From CALWPV01 sp045632125 (lineage in GTDB: Bacteria; Bacillota; Clostridia; Lachnospirales; Bianqueaceae), in NCBI GenBank assembly GCA_045632125.1, contig JAZQWC010000073.1, positions 1-27,841 on the forward strand: a DNA stretch of 27,841 nt, in the 5' to 3' direction. The notes under the pieces were generated by a model. The model was not told the DNA's origin, made no database searches, and saw only the letters and a list, made by a program, of their open reading frames with translations. The translations under genes and the position numbers were made by a program. Position 1 is the first letter of the stretch. Every line of letters starts with the position of its first letter. Below are positions 21,519-27,841 of this stretch, piece after piece.

Positions 21519-22109
21519 ATGGATGCTATCACCCTGGCTCAGGAGCTTAAAGATTTTTTCGGCCAGCGGCCGGAGGTGCGAAGCGTTAGCCTTTATGGAA
21601 GCATTGTGAAAGGGACGGCGGATCCGTATTCGGATATTGACATCAAGATTGATGTTTCCGGGTATGATAATGGTAGATTTCTGCTTAGTGTGCCTCAAGT
21701 GCTGGCGGAGAAGTATAAGGTGCTGTTTTCGGATTATGCGCCCAGTTTGGCGCCGGAGCAGTACGTGGTTTCCTGTGCGCTGTCGGAGGAGAATCCCTTT
21801 TTGATTGTGGATGTGAATTGTGCAGCGGAGCCCCATGTAGCATCGGTGGCGAAAGCGGATCTTAAGAATGATCCGGTGGTGCACGTGCTGAAGTTGTGGG
21901 TTGCCAATATGAAGCATTTCATTCGTGGGCAAGAGTGCTACCGTGATATTTGCAAGATGCATCGAAAATCGGTGGGGGATGGCCTGCCGGTGGGACAGGA
22001 GCTGCTGATGCTTCGACAGACACTGGATTGGCTGGAAGCTCGGGTACCGGAGCGGCTTTTGGGTTATGTGAAAAGCTGTAGAAGAGTTTTGGAGGAATAT
22101 GATGGTTAA
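21519..22109 (+). CDS. Nucleotidyltransferase-domain protein
   Basis: A 196-residue protein with an N-terminal minimal nucleotidyltransferase core: YGSIVKGTADPYSDIDI (about 26-42), with catalytic Asp39 and Asp41, and a third acidic residue in FLIVDVN. The helical C-terminal half (110-196) is rich in aromatic and basic residues (KLWVANMKHFIRGQECYRD). Unlike the 15620 gene it keeps the canonical GSxxxG. ATG 21519 is preferred over the in-frame ATG at 21480, which lies inside the SGNH gene, because AAGGGG precedes it by four bases. Its end overlaps the next gene by eight bases. Target molecule unknown; it resembles MNT-type and DUF4037-like nucleotidyltransferases. Confidence 0.8.
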   Translation: MDAITLAQELKDFFGQRPEVRSVSLYGSIVKGTADPYSDIDIKIDVSGYDNGRFLLSVPQVLAEKYKVLFSDYAPSLAPEQYVVSCALSEENPFLIVDVNCAAEPHVASVAKADLKNDPVVHVLKLWVANMKHFIRGQECYRDICKMHRKSVGDGLPVGQELLMLRQTLDWLEARVPERLLGYVKSCRRVLEEYDG

Positions 22110-22452
22110 ATTTATTTGCTATCCTAAATGTACGACCTGCATGAAGGCGAAAAAATGGCTGGAAGAGAAGCAGATCGAATTTGAACTTCGTGATATCAAG
22201 TTGGAAAATCCCTCTGTTGAGGAACTGAAGGCATGGCATGCTATGAGCGGTCTACCGCTTAAAAAGTTTTTTAACACCAGTGGTTTGCTGTATAAGTCAA
22301 TGGAGCTTAAGAATAAGCTGCCGAACATGACCGATGAAGAAATGATTGCCCTGCTAGCCACCGATGGTATGTTGGTGAAGAGACCGCTGCTGATTGGCGA
22401 GGACTTCGTACTGATAGGGTTTAAAGAGAAAGAATGGACTGAGAAGTTTTAA
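22102..22452 (+). CDS. ArsC/Spx family protein
   Basis: A 116-residue thioredoxin-fold protein of the ArsC/Spx/YffB family. CYPKCTTCMKAKKWL at residues 6-20 contains a C10-T-T-C13 pair in the position of the Spx redox switch or the ArsC catalytic cysteine. DIKLENPSVEELKAWHAMSG and KKFFNTSGLLYKSM (Thr-Ser-Gly-Leu) follow, and VKRPLLI near residue 92 supplies the conserved Arg. It may be an arsenate-reductase-like enzyme or a Spx-type regulator. The CxxC is Spx-like, but the genuine RNA-polymerase-binding features cannot be judged. GGAGG (22091-22095) lies six bases before ATG 22102. The ATG at 22099 is also possible. Confidence 0.87.
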   Translation: MVKFICYPKCTTCMKAKKWLEEKQIEFELRDIKLENPSVEELKAWHAMSGLPLKKFFNTSGLLYKSMELKNKLPNMTDEEMIALLATDGMLVKRPLLIGEDFVLIGFKEKEWTEKF

Positions 22453-22456
22453 AAGT

Positions 22457-22495
22457 AAAAGCTGACTTTCATGTGATAATGAGAGTCAGCTTTTT
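22457..22495. terminator. Bidirectional terminator
   Basis: AAAAGCTGACTTTC (22457-22470) pairs with GAGAGTCAGCTTTT (22481-22494), with one G-U and a 10-base loop. T runs flank it on both strands. It serves the ArsC-like gene (plus) and the GrpB-like gene (minus). Confidence 0.93.
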
Positions 22496-22498
22496 AAG

Positions 22499-23035
22499 TT
22501 ATTTATTGTCAGCCCATTTTTTAGCTTCGTGGTTGAAGCGGTCGATCAGGGCATTTTTACTGGAGGTGTAAGCGCCACGGTCGTTAGCGAATTGTTGCTG
22601 AGAGGAAAGTTTCAGATTGTCATATTCCTTTGCTTTTTCGGGAAAGGCATTTAAGTAATCGCGGAAATTTACGTAATTTTGCCAAGGGGCAGAGTCGTAA
22701 ACAGTAACATGGATGTGATGGGTGCGGGTGTCCTGTTCAAAATCACCCATGGCAAAAAGAAGCTGTTCGGGATGATCCTGACCGCGGAAGATCACTTGTT
22801 TTTCTGCAAGTGCTGGAATGCAGGCTTTGATATCTTCCAGATCGTTTACTCCAATAACCAGATCCAGGATCGGTTTGGCGTGGATAGTTTGAATGGAAGT
22901 ACTGCCGATGTGCTGAATGTCTACAGCTACAGAGCCAAGAACTTCTTTTAACATGGTGATGGTTTCAGCGGCTTTTACATCCCATTCCGGTTGATGCATT
23001 TCGAGTTTCACTGTGTTTCTTTTCAGTCCAATCAT
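22499..23035 (-). CDS. GrpB/UPF0157 family protein
   Basis: A 178-residue protein with the GrpB (UPF0157) pattern: HIGSTSIQTIHAKPILDLVIGV at about 42-63, and the THHIHVTVYDSAPWQNYVNFRDYL region near 105-128, ending in KSSQQQF-like and RGAYTSSKNAL-like helical blocks. The fold is nucleotidyltransferase-related, and members include the C-terminal domain of some dephospho-CoA kinases. The biochemical role is unknown. The GSTS followed by D-x-V is retained. AGGAG precedes the ATG on the minus strand. It is divergent from the metallophosphoesterase gene. Confidence 0.92.
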   Translation of the reverse strand: MIGLKRNTVKLEMHQPEWDVKAAETITMLKEVLGSVAVDIQHIGSTSIQTIHAKPILDLVIGVNDLEDIKACIPALAEKQVIFRGQDHPEQLLFAMGDFEQDTRTHHIHVTVYDSAPWQNYVNFRDYLNAFPEKAKEYDNLKLSSQQQFANDRGAYTSSKNALIDRFNHEAKKWADNK

Positions 23036-23073
23036 TTTATTGGTCTCCTATCATTATAAAAGATAAGTACTCT

Positions 23074-23102
23074 AAAATACCACTTGGAGGCAGAAAAGTC
23101 AA
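23074..23102 (-). promoter_or_regulatory. Promoter of the GrpB-like gene
   Basis: On the minus strand TTGACT (23097-23102) and TATTTT (23074-23079) have a 17-base spacer, about 40 bases before the start codon. Confidence 0.65.
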
Positions 23103-23109
23103 GAAAAAA

Positions 23110-23138
23110 TTGCGAAGAATGAGATTGTGCGGTATAAT
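23110..23138 (+). promoter_or_regulatory. Promoter of the metallophosphoesterase-MazG operon
   Basis: TTGCGA (23110-23115) and TATAAT (23133-23138) have a 17-base spacer, and the gene starts 30 bases after the -10. It is back to back with the minus-strand promoter at 23074-23102. Confidence 0.78.
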
Positions 23139-23168
23139 GTGGAAAAGTTAAGTTCAAGGGGAATTGAA

Positions 23169-24122
23169 ATGAACATAGCAATATTATCGGATATACACAG
23201 TAACTATCACGCATTGGAGGCGTGCCTGCAATATGCGCTCAACCAAGGTGTCACTGCCTTTCTGTTTTTGGGAGATTGTGTCGGTGAAATGGCCTATCCG
23301 CAGAAAACGATGCAAAGGCTATATGAACTGCAAAAGCAATATGATTGTTATTTTGTAAAAGGCAATAAAGAGGATTATTGGCTTCGGGAATGGAAGATCG
23401 GTGATAATAATTGGAAAGAATATGATTCAGAAACAGGTTTTTTGTATTATGCTTATCATAATCTGACAGAAAAAGATCTGCAGTTTTTTGATTCTCTATC
23501 CCATGTTCAACGTATTCAGTTTGATGAACTGCCAGGGCTGACCATTTGTCACGGCTCAACCATTGATTCCAACGGAAAGATGACTTCCGGGACGGAAGCA
23601 ACAAAGGCACTTATGGAAGAGGAAACCTCTCAGATAATCTTTTGTGGTCACACCCATGTAAGAGAAGTTTATGAATATGATGGAAAGAAGGTTATCAATC
23701 CTGGAGCAGTGGGGACTTCGATCCATAGTGGCGGTAAGGCACAGTTTGTGATCCTGTATGGTGAAAATGGAATTTGGCGAGAAGAATTTGTCGATCTGGA
23801 TTATGATGTGGATCGTACTATTGCTGAATTTGATGAATCAGGATTAAGGGAAAGAGCACCTGGATGGATGAGAGTGACAGAGCACATGCTTCGAACCGGT
23901 GAATATGATATTGAAAGCAATCGAGAAATGTTAGCAATATTGATGCAGCGCATTCATAAAGCCGGGAAAGCCGATGTGTTTATTGTATATTTGAAGAAAG
24001 TTTTGCACAGGGCAATGGCACTTTGTAAAGAAGAAACCGGAGATTATATTTGGCCAGATATGCCGAATAGGTATTGGGAAAAAGCCATAGATGATATCAT
24101 GAGTGAGGTGGAAAAGGAATGA
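23169..24122 (+). CDS. Metallophosphoesterase (YfcE/MJ0936-like)
   Basis: A 317-residue enzyme whose first 210 residues are a compact two-metal phosphodiesterase: Asp8 and His10 in ILSDIHSNYHAL, Asp36 in FLGDCVGE, Asn66 in KGNKEDY, His in TICHGST, and CGHTHVREVYE with the final histidines. INPGAVGTS is the usual C-terminal mark of this group. An additional helical region (about 220-317) follows, of unknown role. ATG 23169 behind AAGGGG is chosen; the upstream extension to 23127 is within the promoter. It is coupled to the MazG-like gene by an ATGA overlap, suggesting nucleotide metabolism or clean-up. Confidence 0.9.
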   Translation: MNIAILSDIHSNYHALEACLQYALNQGVTAFLFLGDCVGEMAYPQKTMQRLYELQKQYDCYFVKGNKEDYWLREWKIGDNNWKEYDSETGFLYYAYHNLTEKDLQFFDSLSHVQRIQFDELPGLTICHGSTIDSNGKMTSGTEATKALMEEETSQIIFCGHTHVREVYEYDGKKVINPGAVGTSIHSGGKAQFVILYGENGIWREEFVDLDYDVDRTIAEFDESGLRERAPGWMRVTEHMLRTGEYDIESNREMLAILMQRIHKAGKADVFIVYLKKVLHRAMALCKEETGDYIWPDMPNRYWEKAIDDIMSEVEKE

Positions 24123-24466
24123 GTCAATTTGATTTAAATAAAATGCAGCAAATCCAGAAGGAACTACAAGAAAAATACTTCGAAAAATGGGGCGGCTTGT
24201 CGCCGGAAAAGGGAAAAACAAAGCTTCTTTGGATGATGATCGAAGCTGGCGAGGTTGCGGATATTATCAAAAAGAAGGGCGACGAAGCAATTTTAGATGA
24301 CGAGGAAACCAGAAAGAATTTCATCGAAGAACTTTGTGACGTGATGATGTACTTAAACGATGTTCTGCTGTGCTATGATATCAAACCGGATGAGGTGGAA
24401 AAGGTGTATTTGGAAAAGCATGAGAAGAATATGAAGAGAAAGTTTAATTACACTGAAAAATCCTGA
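24119..24466 (+). CDS. MazG-like nucleotide pyrophosphohydrolase
   Basis: A 115-residue all-helical protein. The two metal-binding blocks of MazG-type NTP pyrophosphatases are present: LWMMIEAGEVADIIKKKGDE around residues 38-57 (E-x-x-E like) and FIEELCDVMMYLNDVLL around residues 68-84 (E-x-x-D). The start KMQQIQKELQEKYFEKWGGL is the usual first helix. It should cleave nucleoside triphosphates to the monophosphate and pyrophosphate, possibly for removing modified nucleotides. ATG 24119 overlaps the previous stop. Its last 19 bases overlap the converging acetyltransferase gene, so the two 3' ends are antisense. Confidence 0.88.
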   Translation: MSQFDLNKMQQIQKELQEKYFEKWGGLSPEKGKTKLLWMMIEAGEVADIIKKKGDEAILDDEETRKNFIEELCDVMMYLNDVLLCYDIKPDEVEKVYLEKHEKNMKRKFNYTEKS

Positions 24467-24975
24467 AACCATTCCGGGATCAGTTCGTAATCAACCGAAG
24501 ATTGCAACTCGCCCAGTTGATTTTTCCAGGAATCAATGTTCACACGAACCTTGTGAAAACCAAGGAGTTCATAAACATGCTGGGCGCGTGTATTTTTTAG
24601 GTTAGTATCCAGTAAGATTTTTCGATAGTCGAGGCGGAAAAGTTCGCTGATCAGCATACTGAGCAGGATGCGGCCCAGCCCCTTTTCCTGACGGGAAAAG
24701 TCGCAGATTTTGATACCGATCTCAGCACAGCCGTCACCAATGTTTCGATAGTTTGTCTCACCAATGAGCTGTCCGTCCAGTTCAATCACCAAACGGCGAG
24801 TGGTGTCATCGGTATCAGTTGAGATTTTTTCTGCAATGGCTTCGGCGGTGGTGCCCAGACCATTGGGGAAACCGGCATGTGCCATAACGGAACCATCATT
24901 CCACCAGACAGCCAGCTGAGGACAGTCGGCGGCGGTGGCATTTCGAATCGTCAAATTTTTATATGTTAAATGCAT
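24448..24975 (-). CDS. GNAT N-acetyltransferase
   Basis: A 175-residue GNAT with an N-terminal LTIRNATAADCPQLAVWWND block. The strand LVIELDGQLIGETNYRNIG is near 62-80, EIGIKICDFSRQEKGLGRIL is around 86-105 with the acetyl-CoA loop EKGLGRIL, and NTRAQHVYELLGFHKV is the C-terminal motif. Its acceptor is unknown. The first base of the coding strand sits just seven bases after GGAGG, and that ribosome site lies in the arm of the inverted repeat at 24979-25025. It converges on the MazG-like gene. Confidence 0.88.
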   Translation of the reverse strand: MHLTYKNLTIRNATAADCPQLAVWWNDGSVMAHAGFPNGLGTTAEAIAEKISTDTDDTTRRLVIELDGQLIGETNYRNIGDGCAEIGIKICDFSRQEKGLGRILLSMLISELFRLDYRKILLDTNLKNTRAQHVYELLGFHKVRVNIDSWKNQLGELQSSVDYELIPEWFQDFSV

Positions 24976-24978
24976 GGT

Positions 24979-25027
24979 AAAACCTCCATGATAAAGTAGT
25001 GTCTATACTATATCATGGAGGTTTTTT
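24979..25027. repeat. 15-bp inverted repeat, terminator-like, overlapping a promoter
   Basis: The arm 24979-24993 is perfectly complementary to 25011-25025, with a further inner AGTA/TACT stem. Six T follow on the plus strand (25022-25027), giving a good terminator there. The minus strand has only four T. The 24979-24993 arm holds the ribosome site of the minus-strand acetyltransferase. Confidence 0.85.
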
Positions 25028-25035
25028 AATTACAA
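25007..25035 (-). promoter_or_regulatory. Promoter of the minus-strand acetyltransferase, inside the inverted repeat
   Basis: On the minus strand TTGTAA (25030-25035) and TATAGT (25007-25012) have a 17-base spacer. The spacer contains one arm of the repeat, so transcripts started here carry only the other arm. Confidence 0.6.
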
Positions 25036-25058
25036 TGTCATAAATGATTATAATAATA

Positions 25059-27841
25059 TCAGCAATTCAGGAACTTTAGCGGTCCTACCTGTGAAGGAAT
25101 CAGTGAGTACTCATCGCTCCATTGGCTGCCGGTGGTCAAGAAACTGGGCGGACCATAGGAGGGACGCAGCGTAGGTACAATATGCAGCGGACCGAAGGAA
25201 TTGCGGCGGCTGTTGACCAAAGTAATGTGCAGGGTCTCGCCATTTCGCACAGCAGAGGTCACATCTACGGTATAAGGTTCCCAAGGAAGAGGTACTGCAT
25301 CATCGCCTACCTGCACGGAAACCAGAGGAGCATCGTATTCAGATACCTGCAGCAGGATACGACTGGAAGATGCATCCACATAGGGAGCATACTGCTCGGG
25401 GGTTACATGCAAGGTCACGCGACCGCTATAGAAAGGAAGCGCATGATCTACAATGGGATCGAGCCCCAGCGTTTCGGGAAGGGAAACCATAGCAGAAGCA
25501 CCGGCAGCAGCCTTAACACCAAATTCACCGATCAAATATACTGCTTCCACGTTGGTGGTACGTTTGAAGTCTGTCACAATGGTGATCACGTTCTCGCCAA
25601 GATGCAGTGCATCAGCAGGAATCGCCATCTTGACAAAAGCGTTGTCCACCCACCAGTCAGTCAAGTCCGGTGCAGCCAGCCGCATACCATTGCAGTAGTA
25701 TTCCTGAAGTTCAGGACGTTCGCCGGCCAAATGCAGCGGTCCTTCAGGCATTACATCAATACGGAACGGATACTCTAAAATCACACGACCGTAGGTAGCT
25801 TGATCGAAATTTTTGGCAAACCAGGGCTGCAGCATTTCGCCGCCACGGTGTTCGATGCCAATGCGATCGCGAATGGCCTGATCAATTTTCAGGGCTTCGC
25901 CCAAATCACTGAAGGTTTCATCCTGCTCAAAGCGATAGCGAGTATAGTCCAGCACCATAACATTGGGTTCGTCCAGGGTGTAATCAAATTCACCATCGGA
26001 CAGAACATTCATGGAAGAAACAGCAGGTTTCACATACAAAGGAAGTTCGGTAGAATCTTGAGTAAACAACAGAACCAAAGAACCTACAGGTTCCAAAGAT
26101 ACATCAGCGGTTACATAACCGTCCAAAATATAGGAAGGATATAATAGACGTTCACCGGTTTCCGGATTCCACAGTTCTGCCCGATAAGAAGCAGGAAACA
26201 GAGTAGAAATGGTAAAGTCCTTAGCAGAATCGTTAGAGGTGTTCAGCCAAACACTGATATAGTCGTCGCCGTCTTTACGGATCTGAGAGAAAACCTTGGA
26301 ATCGGCAGAGCCATAGATCGGATTCAAACCGGAAAGGTCTGCTGAAAGAGTATCCAGTTCGGAGTGGGTAGCGTTCTCATAGGAGGCAAGTAATTCAGCA
26401 CAGGCAGAGGAGGGAAGGCCGCCTACATAAGCAGGCAGATCACCACAGAATACAACGCGGCCGCCGGCTTCCAGAAATTCACGGGCAATGCGCAGTGTGG
26501 ACTCGCGGACGGTCAGCGCTCCGGAAATCAGCAGCGTACGATAGCAGCCACTTCTAATATGAAGCACAGCCCCTGCTTCATCATGATCGATCCGGTAATT
26601 CTTGGCCATGATTTGTTCTTCACCATAGTCAAAATCAATACGAGCACCGGCTAAGGTCATAAAGGTTTGAGCGTAGAGTTTTTCGATGGCCAGCTCATCT
26701 TCACATAGCGGGCTGACCCAGCTGGCCCATTTCAAATGGGCTATTCCCCATACGCTTTCAATGGGGCTCAGCACAAGAAGATCACAGACCGGCTTTCCTT
26801 CGGAGAGGATCAACCCAAGACGGGCAAAGTAGGACTCCACAAAATCATAATCCTGCCAATAAGGAGACTGGAAGGAAATGCTGGCGGGGTAGTCACGCTT
26901 ACACTCGCCCTCCATGGTGTACCAAGAAAGATGCGGACAGCGCACATTTACACCGAAAAGTGCCTGCCAATCGCCTAAGATCTTGTGAGAACGCAGCGGA
27001 AATTCCCAACCGGAGCAGCCGTACATCTCGGAAAGCATCCACTTACGGTCAAACTGGCGGCAGATGGAGGAGCACTGCTTGGCCACCCAATATTTCAAAT
27101 TATTGCTGCCCAGCAGATCGATGCCTGGGTTATCCATATACTGATAAAAGCGCATCAAAGATCCGTTGGGAATCGCCTGGCTAGCCAGCAGATCTTCGTG
27201 CAGTACGTGACCGGTAAAAAGCATGTTATGATCTCGGCACCACTTAGCAACGGGCTGGGTAAAGCGTTCGTTAAACAGATTGCAGCCTAAATCAAAATAG
27301 TCAATACGAACCTTCGAAATGGGTTCACCGTGAAGACGGTAAAAGATTTCCGGCAGAAGCGCAGCGGCATCATATCCATAACGAAGCTGGAATTCATCGA
27401 AAATATCATCGGTATAGAAGATTGAACTGCTGCAGATCCCGTCAGCTTCCGAATAATTATTCATGGCAAAACCACGGTGAGGCTCATCGGTGAACACGCC
27501 CTGTATGGTTCGTCCCACACGGTCACCACAGTGCTTGACATATTCTTCGTGGGTCAGTTCGATAAAATGCTCCACGGCCTCGCGACTCATGGTATTCAAA
27601 TAGGTATTGCCGTTATAGTTGCTGTTCGGGGCATCCGGTACGACCTTAAAACACAATACTTTGTCGGCAGCATTAGCCATCGTCGAGGCATTCGCAGCAG
27701 CATCTTTCGCGCTGAGCGCGCAAAAAGCTTCAGGCAGATCTTCTTCAGATTCGATACGCCGGTAGGCATCCAGGTGCAGGCCATCGGATTCAATACGGGC
27801 GGCGAAGGCGCAGAAGATATCGTCATCCCAATGGAAGCGAT
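25059..27841 (-). CDS. Large GH106-like glycoside hydrolase, 5' end beyond the window
   Basis: At least 927 residues; the frame stays open through the right edge at 27841, so the beginning of the gene is missing and any start inside the window (such as ATG 27680) is not the real one. Family-like signals are GVFTDEPHRGF, with an acid after a strand (a glycosidase TIM-barrel feature), GHVLHEDLLASQ, WMLSEMYGCSGWEFP, and a LLVLSPIESVWG / ILISG-type domain near the middle resembling a Rossmann-like beta-galactosidase trimerisation domain. Long C-terminal beta-sandwich segments follow (about the last 400 residues). This layout matches GH106-like alpha-L-rhamnosidases, but related large uncharacterised glycosidases share it. 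No signal peptide can be judged. The hairpin at 24979-25025 may end its transcript. Confidence 0.7.
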   Translation of the reverse strand, partial: RFHWDDDIFCAFAARIESDGLHLDAYRRIESEEDLPEAFCALSAKDAAANASTMANAADKVLCFKVVPDAPNSNYNGNTYLNTMSREAVEHFIELTHEEYVKHCGDRVGRTIQGVFTDEPHRGFAMNNYSEADGICSSSIFYTDDIFDEFQLRYGYDAAALLPEIFYRLHGEPISKVRIDYFDLGCNLFNERFTQPVAKWCRDHNMLFTGHVLHEDLLASQAIPNGSLMRFYQYMDNPGIDLLGSNNLKYWVAKQCSSICRQFDRKWMLSEMYGCSGWEFPLRSHKILGDWQALFGVNVRCPHLSWYTMEGECKRDYPASISFQSPYWQDYDFVESYFARLGLILSEGKPVCDLLVLSPIESVWGIAHLKWASWVSPLCEDELAIEKLYAQTFMTLAGARIDFDYGEEQIMAKNYRIDHDEAGAVLHIRSGCYRTLLISGALTVRESTLRIAREFLEAGGRVVFCGDLPAYVGGLPSSACAELLASYENATHSELDTLSADLSGLNPIYGSADSKVFSQIRKDGDDYISVWLNTSNDSAKDFTISTLFPASYRAELWNPETGERLLYPSYILDGYVTADVSLEPVGSLVLLFTQDSTELPLYVKPAVSSMNVLSDGEFDYTLDEPNVMVLDYTRYRFEQDETFSDLGEALKIDQAIRDRIGIEHRGGEMLQPWFAKNFDQATYGRVILEYPFRIDVMPEGPLHLAGERPELQEYYCNGMRLAAPDLTDWWVDNAFVKMAIPADALHLGENVITIVTDFKRTTNVEAVYLIGEFGVKAAAGASAMVSLPETLGLDPIVDHALPFYSGRVTLHVTPEQYAPYVDASSSRILLQVSEYDAPLVSVQVGDDAVPLPWEPYTVDVTSAVRNGETLHITLVNSRRNSFGPLHIVPTLRPSYGPPSFLTTGSQWSDEYSLIPSQVGPLKFLNC

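Noticed and set aside
25122..27290. Several long plus-strand frames opposite the large glycosidase
   Set aside because: They are antisense shadows of a continuous coding frame with recognisable glycosidase features; none has its own ribosome site or family motif.
27596..27826. A separate 76-codon minus-strand ORF at the right edge
   Set aside because: It is an out-of-frame shadow. The real frame of the large glycosidase continues without a stop from 25059 to the edge.
1..27841. CRISPR arrays, insertion sequences, integrases, phage genes, toxin-antitoxin pairs
   Set aside because: No repeat-spacer pattern, transposase or integrase motif or attachment duplication was seen on either strand. 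The nucleotidyltransferase genes lack an adjacent HEPN partner that would make a MNT/HEPN pair.

Overview
The window looks like chromosomal DNA of an anaerobic, low-to-moderate GC Firmicute, most likely a clostridial gut bacterium of the Lachnospiraceae type. The basis is strong AGGAGG ribosome binding sites, consensus TTGACA/TATAAT promoters with 17-base spacers, hairpin-plus-T terminators, and the gene content (GH38, GH92, AraC-free sugar loci, many GNAT acetyltransferases). No rRNA, CRISPR array, insertion sequence, integrase or phage gene is visible.

Region 1 (1-11083): a tRNA-Val(UAC) with its terminator, then a promoter and a structured leader, then about ten tightly packed plus-strand genes that read as one operon. 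They encode a small unknown protein, a Gfo/Idh-type oxidoreductase, a ThuA-like protein, two GNAT acetyltransferases (the second strikingly like the aminoglycoside 6'-acetyltransferase AAC(6')-Ie family), a GH38 alpha-mannosidase, a D-lyxose/D-mannose isomerase, a GH92 alpha-mannosidase, an unrecognised TIM-barrel-like protein and an M20 amidohydrolase. The inferred theme is cytoplasmic breakdown of alpha-mannosides: GH38 and GH92 would free mannose and the isomerase would convert it to fructose. The Gfo/Idh and ThuA proteins could handle oxidised (keto) sugars. No transporter is encoded here and the glycosidases have no signal peptides.

Region 2 (11091-14713): a perfect consensus promoter drives a short transcript with a 30-codon leader ORF and a 16-bp terminator in front of a SAM methyltransferase gene. 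This is the layout of ribosome-controlled attenuators. After it comes a four-gene operon (two GNATs, a xylose-isomerase-like TIM barrel, a small membrane protein) ending in a bidirectional terminator.

Region 3 (14712-22495): a minus-strand pair (metallophosphoesterase, nucleotidyltransferase), an orphan lipoprotein solute-binding protein, a small PAS-like protein divergent from a MATE efflux pump, an alkaline-phosphatase-superfamily enzyme, an SGNH esterase, a second nucleotidyltransferase and an ArsC/Spx-like protein.

Region 4 (22499-27841): a GrpB/UPF0157 protein divergent from a metallophosphoesterase-MazG-like pair, a fifth GNAT whose promoter lies inside a long inverted repeat, and a large GH106-like glycosidase gene that runs off the right edge. 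Functions are assigned by motif reading only; no database search was run.
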